Shown piece after piece: positions 1 through 7,520 of a stretch of 17,162 nucleotides of DNA. Location of the stretch: positions 1-17,162 of the forward strand of contig JBKQSL010000170.1 of NCBI GenBank assembly GCA_052143655.1. Reading direction: 5' to 3'. Under the pieces are notes generated by a model. That model worked only from the letters and a program-made list of their open reading frames with translations, searched no databases and was not told the origin of the DNA. The position numbers were made by a program, and so were the translations under genes. This DNA is from CAVSUR01 sp052143655. Lineage in GTDB: Bacteria; Actinomycetota; Actinomycetes; Streptosporangiales; Streptosporangiaceae. The stretch's first letter is position 1. Each line of letters starts with the position of its first letter.

Positions 1-950
1 GTGGCCGGGATCGGGTCGGCGTGGGCGCGTAGCTGGACCAGGCAGTCCAGCGGGCCGGGCGGTGGCGGGCAGCCGGTCCAGACCGGGTGCCGGGCCTCGA
101 TCTGGGTCACGTCCAGGGCCTCGGCCGGGCCGACCGTGACCGTGCCGGATACCGGCTCGATGTCCAGCACATAACGAGATCGGCCGTCGGCGGCCGGGCG
201 GCCGATGTGCAGGCCTCGGCGCTGCCCCACGGTGTAGCCGAAACTGCCGTCGTGCACACCCACCTGGGCCCCGGACTCGTCCACGATCGCGCCGGGCACC
301 CGGCCGAGATGGCGCTCCAGGAACCCGCGGGTGTCGCCGTCGGGGATGAAGCACACGTCGTGACTGTCGGGCTTGCTGGCGACCGCCAAGCCGCGGTCGG
401 CGGCCTCCTTGCGCACCTCGTCCTTGGTGGAGTCACCCAGCGGGAACAGCGCCCGGGACAGCTGACCGCTGGTCAGCACTGCCAGCACGTAGGACTGGTC
501 CTTGGCCGAATCCACGCTGCGCGCCAGCCGGGGACCAGGGCCGCCCGGCACCGGCGGCAGCAGCCGGGCGTGATGGCCGGTGCAGACCGCGTCGAAGCCG
601 AGCGCCACCGCGCGGTCCAGGACCGCCGCGAACTTGATTTTCTCGTTGCATCGCAGGCACGGGTTCGGGGTATGGCCGCGGGCGTACTCGGCGACGAAAT
701 CCTCGACCACGTCGGCATGGAACCGCTCCGCCATGTCCCAGACGTAGAACGGGATGCCGATCACGTCGGCGGCCCGGCGGGCGTCCCTGGCGTCCTCCAG
801 CGTGCAGCAGCCGCGGGCACCGGTCCGGTAGGGCTGCGGGTTCCGAGCCAGGGCCAGGTGCACCCCGGTGACCTCATGGCCCGCGGCGGCGGCCCGGGCA
901 GCAGCCACCGCCGAGTCGACGCCGCCGGACATGGCGGCCAGCACCCGCAC
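1..950 (-). CDS. mnmA: tRNA-specific 2-thiouridylase MnmA (3' end cut by window edge)
   Basis: Transfers sulfur to U34 of tRNA Glu, Gln and Lys, using ATP to adenylate the base. The visible part is 316 residues. It shows the PP-loop SGGVDSAV at about residues 8-15, the NPCLRCN motif with catalytic Cys98, and DVCFIPDGDTRGF with the second catalytic Cys200. GYTVGQRRGLHIG at about 239-250 belongs to the central domain. The family is usually about 360 residues, so only the last part of the C-terminal beta-barrel is missing, beyond the window. The GTG start at 950 is preceded by AGGAGG with 8 nt spacing and leads straight into the PP-loop strand. The gene lies 239 nt downstream of the cysteine desulfurase, its expected sulfur donor, and the pair is conserved in Actinobacteria. 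The GTG start is an inference supported by the ribosome-binding site. Confidence 0.96.
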   Translation of the reverse strand, partial: MRVLAAMSGGVDSAVAAARAAAAGHEVTGVHLALARNPQPYRTGARGCCTLEDARDARRAADVIGIPFYVWDMAERFHADVVEDFVAEYARGHTPNPCLRCNEKIKFAAVLDRAVALGFDAVCTGHHARLLPPVPGGPGPRLARSVDSAKDQSYVLAVLTSGQLSRALFPLGDSTKDEVRKEAADRGLAVASKPDSHDVCFIPDGDTRGFLERHLGRVPGAIVDESGAQVGVHDGSFGYTVGQRRGLHIGRPAADGRSRYVLDIEPVSGTVTVGPAEALDVTQIEARHPVWTGCPPPPGPLDCLVQLRAHADPIPA

Positions 951-1189
951 GCTAAGCACCTCCTGCGATAGTCGTCGCCTTCGAGGGTATGCGCCAGCCC
1001 CCGGCGGGGCGCCAGCACCCGCAGACGCCCGGCACCCGGCGACACCCCGGAGCGCCTGACGGCGGGCCGCGGTCACCGGCCGGCGAGGGGGCTGGGCCAC
1101 CGCCCGCTACCGGATCCCGGACACCACCTGGCGGCAGGCTTCGGTTACCGGTCGGCTGAGGCGCTGGTCACAGGGCTGCGTGGCTCGGC

Positions 1190-2416
1190 TCACCGGCCAG
1201 CCCGGCGGGCCCGCTCCACGACCTCGCCGATCACCGCGCCGAGCGCGTCCACGTCGGCCTGCGCGCTGGACCGGCCCAGGGTGAAGCGCAGCGAGCCGCG
1301 CGCGCGGGCCTCGTCGGCGCCCATCGCCAGCAGCACGTGACTGGGCTGGGCAATGCCGGCGGTGCAGGCCGACCCGGTCGAGCAGGCGATGCCCCGCGCG
1401 TCGAGCAGCATCAGCAGCGCGTCGCCCTCGCAGCCGGGGAACGACATGTGCGCGTTGCCGGGCAGCCGGCCCGGACCGGGCGCGGCGCCGTTGAGTATCG
1501 CGTCCGGGACCGCGGAACGGACCTGCGCGATCAGGTCGTCGCGCAGGTCGGCCAGCCGCTTGGCCTCCGCGCAGCGGCCCATCCGGGCGGCCGCGGCGGC
1601 GGCTGCGAACGCGCGGATCGCCGGCGCGTCCAGGGTGCCAGAACGGACATCCCGCTCCTGGCCGCCGCCGTGCAGCACCGGAACCAGGCCGGCACCCCGG
1701 GCCAGCAGCAGCGCGCCGACGCCGACGGGACCGCCGATCTTGTGCGCGGTGATCGTCAGGGCGGTGCCGCCGGACTCGGCCAGCTGCACCGGCAGCTGGC
1801 CGGCCGCCTGGACCGCGTCGGAGTGAAGCGGGATCTGGTACTCGCGGGCGATCTCGGCCAGCTCGGCGACCGGCTGGACGGTCCCGACCTCGTTGTTGGC
1901 CCACATGACCGTGATCAGAGCCACGCTGGCCGGGTCCGCGTCGATCGCCGCGCGCAGCACCTCCGGCCGGACCAGGCCGGTCTCGTCGACCGGCAGCCAG
2001 GAGCCCTCGGCGTCCTCGTGCGATTCCAGCCAGTGCATGCTGTCGAGCACGGCATGGTGCTCGATCGCCGGGGCAAGGATCCTGCGCCGGGCCGGATCGC
2101 CGGCCCGGCGGGCCCAGTAGAAGCCCTTCACCGCCAGGTTGTCGGCCTCGGTGCCGCCGCTGGTGAACACGACCTCGCTGGGCCGGGCCCCATAGCAGTC
2201 GGCGATCTGCTCCCGCGCCTCCTCGACCACCCGCCGGGCCCGGCGGCCGGCGTTGTGCAGCGACGACGGGTTACCCAGGTGGCCGAGTTCCTCGGTCATC
2301 GCGGCAATCGCCTCGGCCAGCATCGGGGTGGTGGCCGCATGGTCGAGGTACACCGGCGTGTCCGGTTCAGGCTGCTCAGCAGCGCTAGAGCCGACGGCAT
2401 TGTCGAGATGTCCCAT
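1190..2416 (-). CDS. iscS: Cysteine desulfurase, NifS/IscS-like, PLP-dependent
   Basis: Removes sulfur from L-cysteine to give alanine and a persulfide for tRNA thiolation and Fe-S assembly. The 408-residue product has the N-terminal signature YLDHAATTP (about 23-31), TSGGTEADNL (85-94), the EHHAVL histidine motif (119-124), the PLP-binding Lys226 in TAHKIGG, and the mobile-loop catalytic Cys351 in STGSACTAG. It is complete. The ATG at 2416 gives a 21-residue extension before the conserved strand. An in-frame GTG at 2353 would start exactly at VYLDHAATTP and is a real alternative. The gene is 51 nt downstream of etfA and upstream of mnmA, so co-transcription is likely. A GC-rich hairpin at 2420-2439 covers the G-run in front of the ATG. 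The assignment to the desulfurase family is firm; the iscS name rests on synteny with M. tuberculosis. Confidence 0.95.
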   Translation of the reverse strand: MGHLDNAVGSSAAEQPEPDTPVYLDHAATTPMLAEAIAAMTEELGHLGNPSSLHNAGRRARRVVEEAREQIADCYGARPSEVVFTSGGTEADNLAVKGFYWARRAGDPARRRILAPAIEHHAVLDSMHWLESHEDAEGSWLPVDETGLVRPEVLRAAIDADPASVALITVMWANNEVGTVQPVAELAEIAREYQIPLHSDAVQAAGQLPVQLAESGGTALTITAHKIGGPVGVGALLLARGAGLVPVLHGGGQERDVRSGTLDAPAIRAFAAAAAAARMGRCAEAKRLADLRDDLIAQVRSAVPDAILNGAAPGPGRLPGNAHMSFPGCEGDALLMLLDARGIACSTGSACTAGIAQPSHVLLAMGADEARARGSLRFTLGRSSAQADVDALGAVIGEVVERARRAGR

Positions 2417-2419
2417 GAT

Positions 2420-2439
2420 GCCCCCAGCGTAGCGGGGGC
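2420..2439 (-). promoter_or_regulatory. Hairpin overlapping the ribosome-binding site of the cysteine desulfurase
   Basis: A 6-bp perfect inverted repeat (GCCCCC and GGGGGC) with two further GC pairs inside lies directly before the ATG at 2416. The only purine-rich Shine-Dalgarno-like stretch, GGGGG, is the 3' arm of the hairpin. In the mRNA it would be paired, which could reduce initiation at this ATG or favour the downstream GTG at 2353. It could also be a weak etfA terminator, but no U-run follows. Any regulatory role is inference. Confidence 0.4.
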
Positions 2440-2467
2440 CGGAGCCGGCCCGCCGCCGCCGGGTGAG

Positions 2468-3424
2468 TCAGCTCTGCGCGCGGCGCTCAATCTCCTCGAT
2501 GAGCTGCGGCACCACCTTGAACAGGTCGCCGACGACGCCGAAATCGGCGAGCTCGAAGATCGGCGCCTCCGGGTCCTTGTTGATCACCATGATCGTCTTG
2601 GAGGTCTGCATGCCCGCCCGGTGCTGGATCGCGCCCGAGATCCCCGTGGCCAGGTACAGCTGCGGCGAGACGGTCTTGCCGGTCTGGCCGACCTGGAACT
2701 GGTGCGGGTACCAGCCCGCGTCGGTTGCCGCGCGGGAGGCGCCCACGGCAGCGCCGAGGGAGTCGGCGAGCCTCTCGATCAGCGCGAAGTTCTCCCCGCT
2801 GCCGACGCCCCGGCCGCCGGAGACCACGATCGCCGCCTCGGTCAGCTCCGGGCGCTCGCCGCGCTCGGCCACGACCCGCTCGACGATCTTCGCGGCCCTG
2901 GCGCCGTCACTGATGGTCACGCTGGCCTGCTCGATCTCCGCGGCGGCCGGCGCTGCTTCCGGGGCGACCGAGTTCGGCCGCACGGCAATCACCGGCGTCC
3001 CGGCGGAGACCTTCGCCTGGACCACGATCGCGCCGCCGAAGATCGACTGCTCGGCGACGAGGCCGTCGGCCAGGCCGACGACATCGGTGAGCACGCCCGA
3101 GCCGGTCTTGACCGCCAGCCGCCCGGCGATCTCCTTGCCCTCGGCGGTCGACGGCAGCAGCACCGCCGCCGGGGACTTCTCGGCCACCAGCGCGGCCAGC
3201 AGCTCAGCCTTCGGGGCCACCACGTACTCGTCGTATTCCGGCCCGTCGGCCACGTAGACCTTCACGGCGCCGAACTCGGCCAGCCGCTCCCGGCCGGCCG
3301 GCGCGCCCGGCCCGGCCCACACCACCGCCGGGTCGCCGAACCGCCGCGCCAGCGTCAGCAGCTCCAGCGTGACTTTCTTGACGGTCTCGCCCTCATGATC
3401 GGCGAGCACCAGGATCTCAGCCAT
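2468..3424 (-). CDS. etfA: Electron transfer flavoprotein alpha subunit
   Basis: The FAD-binding subunit of the soluble ETF heterodimer, which accepts electrons from acyl-CoA and related dehydrogenases and passes them to the respiratory chain. The product is 318 residues, the normal family length. The N-terminal domain is the alpha/beta fold shared with EtfB. The C-terminal FAD domain is clear: VSGGRGVGSGENF (about 201-213), GASRAATDAGW (228-238), GQTGKTVSPQLYLATGISG (246-264), AIQHRAGMQTS (265-275) and INKDPEAPIF (281-290). The ATG start at 3424 has a GAGGGA ribosome-binding site just upstream. It lies 33 nt after etfB on the same strand. No anomaly was seen. Confidence 0.98.
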   Translation of the reverse strand: MAEILVLADHEGETVKKVTLELLTLARRFGDPAVVWAGPGAPAGRERLAEFGAVKVYVADGPEYDEYVVAPKAELLAALVAEKSPAAVLLPSTAEGKEIAGRLAVKTGSGVLTDVVGLADGLVAEQSIFGGAIVVQAKVSAGTPVIAVRPNSVAPEAAPAAAEIEQASVTISDGARAAKIVERVVAERGERPELTEAAIVVSGGRGVGSGENFALIERLADSLGAAVGASRAATDAGWYPHQFQVGQTGKTVSPQLYLATGISGAIQHRAGMQTSKTIMVINKDPEAPIFELADFGVVGDLFKVVPQLIEEIERRAQS

Positions 3425-3457
3425 TTCCGTCCCTCGTTCGTCAGTCAGCGGCGGCGG

Positions 3458-4237
3458 TCAGATGAACTTGCGCGCGGCCAGGAACCCGGCAGCCTTGGCG
3501 CCGCCGTCGCCGTCGTCGGTGACGATCTCGCCTGCCGCCCGGGGCGGCCGGGCCGCGAAGCTGACCACCTCGGTCCCCGACGCGGTCAGGCCGACCTGGT
3601 CCTTGTCCATCCCGATGTCGGCCAGCGACAGCGTCTCGACCGGCTTCTTCTTCGCCGCCATGATCCCCTTGAACGACGGGTACCGCGGTTCGTTGATCTT
3701 CTCCACCACGCTCACCACGGCAGGCAGGGCGGACGTCACCCGGTCATAGCCGTAGTCGGCCTCGCGGTTGACGCTGATCGCGCTGCCGTCGATCTCCACC
3801 TTCGCCGCCCGCGACACCTGCGGCACGCCCAGCCGCTCGGCCAGCATCGCGGCCATCACGCCCGTCCGCGCGTCCGTGGACTCCGACCCGAGGATCACCA
3901 GGTCGAAGCCGGCCCGCTCGATCACCTTCGCCAGCGCCGCCGACGTCACCAGCGCGTCCGACCCGTGCAGCGCGTCGTCCAGCAGGTGCACGGCCTTGTC
4001 CGCGCCCATCGACAGGGCCTTGCGGACCGACTCGGTGGCCTTCTCCGGGCCCATGGACACGATCGTCACCTCGCCGCCGTGTGCCTCGGCCAGGCGCAGG
4101 CCCTCCTCGATCGCGTACTCGTCCAGCTCGTTGATCACCGCGTCGGCCGCGTCCCGGTCCAGCGTCGAGTCAGACTCTGCCAGCTTGCGCTCGGACCAGG
4201 TATCAGGAACCTGTTTCACACAGACCACGATGTTCAT
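3458..4237 (-). CDS. etfB: Electron transfer flavoprotein beta subunit
   Basis: The AMP-binding partner of EtfA. The 259-residue product begins MNIVVCVKQVPDTW, the standard EtfB opening. It carries NELDEYAIEEGLRLAE (about 36-51) and the nucleotide-loop region LGSESTDARTGVMAAMLAERLG (split over about 116-137). YPSFKGIMAAKKKP near residues 191-204 is the conserved region used in partner recognition. It is the first gene of the etfB-etfA-desulfurase-mnmA series. The ATG at 4237 is supported by homology. Its GGGAGG ribosome-binding site at 4251-4256 is about 13 nt upstream, longer than usual. Length and motifs are normal. Confidence 0.98.
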   Translation of the reverse strand: MNIVVCVKQVPDTWSERKLAESDSTLDRDAADAVINELDEYAIEEGLRLAEAHGGEVTIVSMGPEKATESVRKALSMGADKAVHLLDDALHGSDALVTSAALAKVIERAGFDLVILGSESTDARTGVMAAMLAERLGVPQVSRAAKVEIDGSAISVNREADYGYDRVTSALPAVVSVVEKINEPRYPSFKGIMAAKKKPVETLSLADIGMDKDQVGLTASGTEVVSFAARPPRAAGEIVTDDGDGGAKAAGFLAARKFI

Positions 4238-4380
4238 GACCGGCGACCAACCTCCCTCTGCAGGCCGTGCGGCCCGCGACGTGCACTGCGTGACGGCCCT
4301 CGGGCAGGCGCCCGGCCGCCGCTGCCAGCCGGCCGGCGCGCGGCAGCGGGCAGATCAAGCCTGTCAAACAAGCCCCGCCG

Positions 4381-4415
4381 CCGGTAGCCCCGGGTATCCC
4401 CGGCTATGTTACCGG
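4381..4415 (-). terminator. Inverted repeat between folD and etfB (possible folD terminator)
   Basis: CCGGTA at 4381-4386 and TACCGG at 4410-4415 form a 6-bp inverted repeat, with GCC/GGC able to extend the stem around a bulge. It lies about 30-65 nt past the folD stop, in the 208-nt folD-etfB interval, which also holds the locally AT-richer stretch 4355-4368. No U-run follows, so terminator function is tentative. It could instead be part of the etf control region. Confidence 0.3.
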
Positions 4416-4445
4416 CTGGTAGCCGCGCGGCGGCCCCGGCTGCCG

Positions 4446-5294
4446 TCAGGTCCGGGCCTCGGCCGCCTCCACCACGTTGGACAGCAGCATGGCCCTGGTC
4501 ATCGGGCCGACGCCGCCGGGCATCGGCGCGAGGTACCCGGCCACCTCGGCGACGCCGGGATCGACATCGCCCACCAGGCCTGCCTGCGTCCTGGTAATGC
4601 CGACGTCCAGCACGGCCGCACCGGGCTTGACCATGTCCGCGGTGAGCAGGCCCGGCCGCCCGGCCGCCACCACCACGATGTCGGCCCCCCGGGTGTGCGC
4701 GGCGGTGTCCCGGGTGCCGGTGTGGCACTGGGTGACGGTCGCGTTCTCGCTGCGGCGGGTCAGCAGCAGGGACAGGGCCCGGCCGACGGTGATGCCCCGG
4801 CCAATGATCGTGACGTCGGCCCCGGCGATCGGCACGCCGAAGCGCCGCAGCAGTTCCACGATGCCGTGCGGCGTGCACGGCAGCGGGCCCGGCTGGGAGA
4901 GCACGAGCCGGCCCAGGTTGACCGGGTGCAGCCCGTCGGCATCCTTGTCCGGGTCCATCAGCGCCAGCACCGGCTGCGGGTCCAGCCCGGCCGGCAGCGG
5001 CAGCTGGATGATGAACCCGGTGCACGCCGGGTCGGCGTTCAGCCCGGCCACCGCGTCCTCGACCTGCTGCTGGCTGGCGTTGGCGGGCAGGTCCCGGCGG
5101 ATGGACGCGATGCCCACCTGGGCGCAGTCCTTGTGCTTGGCGTTGACGTACACCCGGCTGCCGGGGTCGTCGCCCACCAGGATCGTCCCGAGGCCCGGCG
5201 CGGCCCCGTGCGCGGCCAGCTTGGCCACCCGCCGGGTGAGGTCTTCGCGGATGGCGGCAGCGGTCGCCTTGCCGTCGAGGATCGTCGCAGTCAT
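4446..5294 (-). CDS. folD: Bifunctional methylenetetrahydrofolate dehydrogenase / methenyltetrahydrofolate cyclohydrolase
   Basis: Interconverts 5,10-methylene-THF, 5,10-methenyl-THF and 10-formyl-THF, with NADP(H) as the usual cofactor. From the chosen start the product is 282 residues. It contains the catalytic Tyr-x3-Lys pair in RVYVNAKHKDC, the QLPLP folate-site motif, DKDADGLHPVNLGRL with the active-site Asp, the dinucleotide loop IIGRGITVGRALSLLL, and MPGGVGPMTRAML near the C-terminus. The ATG at 5294 (MTATILDGKAT) is preferred over an in-frame ATG at 5321. Family members begin near this point, and the upstream ATG has its G-rich stretch directly against it. It lies 52 nt downstream of purH. 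Making 10-formyl-THF next to the two formyl-transfer enzymes of purine synthesis fits an operon. Confidence 0.96.
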   Translation of the reverse strand: MTATILDGKATAAAIREDLTRRVAKLAAHGAAPGLGTILVGDDPGSRVYVNAKHKDCAQVGIASIRRDLPANASQQQVEDAVAGLNADPACTGFIIQLPLPAGLDPQPVLALMDPDKDADGLHPVNLGRLVLSQPGPLPCTPHGIVELLRRFGVPIAGADVTIIGRGITVGRALSLLLTRRSENATVTQCHTGTRDTAAHTRGADIVVVAAGRPGLLTADMVKPGAAVLDVGITRTQAGLVGDVDPGVAEVAGYLAPMPGGVGPMTRAMLLSNVVEAAEART

Positions 5295-5346
5295 CGCCGT
5301 CCCATTCTGCCCGACCCGCATCTCCCGCCGTCAGGGGTGAGCCGGG

Positions 5347-6912
5347 TCAGTGATAGAAGTGCCGAACCCCGGTAAAGTAAAGCGCCACGCCCGCCGCCTG
5401 TGCCGCCGCGATGACCTCCTCGTCCCGGATCGATCCGCCGGGCTCGGCGACGGCCTGCACGCCCGCCTCGGCGAGCACCGTGAACCCGTCGGCAAACGGG
5501 AAGAACGCGTCACTGGCGGCGACCGAGCCGCGGGCCCGCTCGCCCGCCCTGGCCACCGCGAGCCGGGCCGAGTCCACCCGGTTGACCTGCCCCATGCCGA
5601 TCCCGACCGACGCCTGCCCGGCGGCCAGCAGGATCGCGTTGGACTTGACCGCCCGGCAGGCCCGCCAGCCGAATTCGAGGTCCCGCAGCACCTCCGGGGA
5701 GGCTGCAGGCCCGGCGGCGAGCTGCCAGCCGTCCGCCCGGTCGCCCGGCTCGGCCAGCCGGTCAGCGGACTGCGCCAGCAGGCCGCCGCTGACCGGGCGC
5801 AGCTCGGTGGCCGCCCCGGCGGCCGGCGGCGGGCAGCGCAGCAGGCGCAGGTTCTTCCTGCGGGTCAGGATGTCCAGCGCGGCGGGATCGAAGCCGGGCG
5901 CGACGAGCACTTCGGTAAAGATCTCCGCGACCTGCGCCGCCAGCCCGGCCGTGACCACCCCGTTGACCGCGATGACGCCCCCGTAGGCGGAGACCGGGTC
6001 GCAGGCGTGCGCGCTGGCGTGGGCCCGGGCCAGGTCCGCGGCCACCGCGATCCCGCACGGGTTGGAGTGCTTCATGATGGCCGCGCACGGCTGGTCGAAG
6101 TCATCCGCGGCCCGGCGGGCCGCATCGGCGTCGACGTAGTTGTTGTAGGACATCGCCTTGCCGTGCAGCTGCTCGGCGCCCGCGATCCCGCGCGCCGCCG
6201 TCCCCGCGGTGTAGAGGGCGGCGCGCTGGTGCGGGTTTTCTCCGTAACGCAGTACGTCCCGGCGGGTCCAGGTGGCCGCCAGCACATCTGGCCAGCCGGT
6301 CTGCGCCGCTACCTCGTCGGGCGCGTAGCTGGAGGCGAACCAGGAGGCCACGGCCGCGTCGTAGGCGGCCGTCCGGGCGTACGCCGCCGCGGCCAGCCTG
6401 CGGCGCTGCTCCAGCGTGAAGCCGCCCTCGCGCAGTGCCGCCAGCAGGTCGCCGTACTGCTCGCGGCTGGTGATCACCGCCACGTTGGCGTGGTTCTTGG
6501 CCGCGGCGCGCACCATCGCCGGGCCGCCGATGTCGATCTGCTCTACGCAGTCCTCCGGGCCGGCGCCGCTGGCCACGGTCTGCTCGAACGGGTACAGGCT
6601 GGAGATCAGCAGCTCGAACGGCGCGATCGACAGCTGGGCGAGCTGCTGCGCGTGGCCGGGCAGCCGCACGTCGGCCAGCAGGCCGGCGTGCACCGCCGGG
6701 TGCAGCGTCTTGACCCGGCCGTCCAGGCACTCGGGGAAGCCGGTGAGGTCCTCCACGGCGGTGACCGGCACTTCGGCGGCACGCACCGCGGCGGCCGTGG
6801 ACCCGGTGGACACGATCTCGATGCCCGACTCGTGCAGCGCGCGGGCCAGGTCCGCCAGCCCCGTCTTGTCATGCACGCTGACTAGCGCCCGCCTGATGGC
6901 TACCTTGCTCAT
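5347..6912 (-). CDS. purH: Bifunctional AICAR formyltransferase / IMP cyclohydrolase
   Basis: Catalyses the last two steps of de novo purine synthesis: AICAR plus 10-formyl-THF gives FAICAR, which is closed to IMP. The 521-residue product has the N-terminal MGS-like IMP cyclohydrolase domain (SVHDKTGL at 12-19, VSTGSTA at 34-40, GRVKTLHPAVHAGLL at 65-79, DIGGPAMVRAAAKNH at 127-141). The formyltransferase domain follows, with RYGENPHQ (222-229), SYNNYVDADAA (255-265) and the catalytic Lys281-His282 in KHSNPCG. MGQVNRVDSAR and SDAFFPFADG lie near the C-terminus. The ATG at 6912 overlaps the purN stop as ATGA, and a GAGG site lies 8 nt upstream within purN, so translational coupling is likely. 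Length is normal. Confidence 0.98.
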   Translation of the reverse strand: MSKVAIRRALVSVHDKTGLADLARALHESGIEIVSTGSTAAAVRAAEVPVTAVEDLTGFPECLDGRVKTLHPAVHAGLLADVRLPGHAQQLAQLSIAPFELLISSLYPFEQTVASGAGPEDCVEQIDIGGPAMVRAAAKNHANVAVITSREQYGDLLAALREGGFTLEQRRRLAAAAYARTAAYDAAVASWFASSYAPDEVAAQTGWPDVLAATWTRRDVLRYGENPHQRAALYTAGTAARGIAGAEQLHGKAMSYNNYVDADAARRAADDFDQPCAAIMKHSNPCGIAVAADLARAHASAHACDPVSAYGGVIAVNGVVTAGLAAQVAEIFTEVLVAPGFDPAALDILTRRKNLRLLRCPPPAAGAATELRPVSGGLLAQSADRLAEPGDRADGWQLAAGPAASPEVLRDLEFGWRACRAVKSNAILLAAGQASVGIGMGQVNRVDSARLAVARAGERARGSVAASDAFFPFADGFTVLAEAGVQAVAEPGGSIRDEEVIAAAQAAGVALYFTGVRHFYH

Positions 6913-7520
6913 CCGCCGATCCTCACCTTCCGGCCGTGGACTGACCAGCCGTCGCGGATCATCCAGCCGACGGTCTGCGCCAGCAGCGCCCGCTCGGCCA
7001 CCTTGATCCGCTCGTGCAGGGACGCCTCGTCATCGCCGTCGAGGACGGGCACGGCTGCCTGCGCGATGACCGGTCCGGTGTCGGTGCCCGCGTCGACGCA
7101 GAACACCGTACATCCGGTGACCTTGACCCCGTAGTCGAGTGCGTTGGCGACCGCGTGCATGCCGGGAAACGACGGTAGCAACGCCGGGTGCGTGTTGATG
7201 ACCCGGCCGCCGAACTGCTCCAGGAAGCCCGCGCCCACCAGCTTCATGAACCCGGCGAGAACGACCAGGTCCGGCCGGAACCCCGCGCACGCCTGCGTCA
7301 GCGCGTGATCCCACTGCTCCCGGCCGGGATAGGACTTCAGCGGGCAGACGAACGTCGGCACGCCGGCCGAGCGGGCCCGGTCCAGCGCGGTGATCCCGTC
7401 CCGGTCCGCGCCGACCGCGACCACGCGGGCGCCGTACGCCTCCTGCGCGCAGGCATCCAGCAGCGCCTGCAGGTTCGTCCCCGCGCCCGATACCAGCACC
7501 ACAATCCGTGCAGAGCCGAC
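6909..7520 (-). CDS. purN: Phosphoribosylglycinamide formyltransferase PurN (start unresolved)
   Basis: Transfers the formyl group of 10-formyl-THF to GAR in purine synthesis. The conserved part runs from RIVVLVSGAGTNLQALL to the stop. It has LKSYPGREQWD, DLVVLAGFMKLV, the catalytic Asn and His of INTHPALLPSFPG, and the catalytic Asp in VDAGTDTGPVIAQAAVPV. The frame is open to a GTG at 7841, but the extra roughly 107 residues are Pro/Ala/Arg low complexity and are probably untranslated. Between 7694 (an ATG with no good ribosome-binding site) and 7502 (a GTG inside the first beta-strand) no ATG, GTG or TTG occurs in frame. The coordinate used here, a GTC at 7520, is only where the expected family length (about 205 residues) and a G-run (AAAGGGGG, 6 nt upstream) agree. 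The stop overlaps the purH start. Function is firm, start is not. Confidence 0.9.
   Translation of the reverse strand, partial: VGSARIVVLVSGAGTNLQALLDACAQEAYGARVVAVGADRDGITALDRARSAGVPTFVCPLKSYPGREQWDHALTQACAGFRPDLVVLAGFMKLVGAGFLEQFGGRVINTHPALLPSFPGMHAVANALDYGVKVTGCTVFCVDAGTDTGPVIAQAAVPVLDGDDEASLHERIKVAERALLAQTVGWMIRDGWSVHGRKVRIGG

Noticed and set aside
951..1189. Possible small gene between the cysteine desulfurase and mnmA
   Set aside because: Open frames here are short shadows with no ribosome-binding site or recognisable product. It is treated as the mnmA leader.
4362..4367. TTGACA (minus strand) as a -35 for etfB
   Set aside because: It matches the consensus, but nothing resembling a -10 lies 16-19 nt downstream, so it was not called as a promoter.
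1337..4387. A 1016-codon open frame on the plus strand
   Set aside because: It lies antisense across the desulfurase, etfA and etfB, and its product is Arg/Gly/His/Gln low complexity with no domain. Long antisense open frames are normal in very GC-rich DNA. The same holds for plus-strand frames at 5350-6885, 9030-10427, 10995-12488 and 14457-15662.
5295..5321. Upstream ATG start of folD
   Set aside because: The G-rich stretch is directly adjacent to the ATG, and homologues start at about the MTATILDGKAT position.
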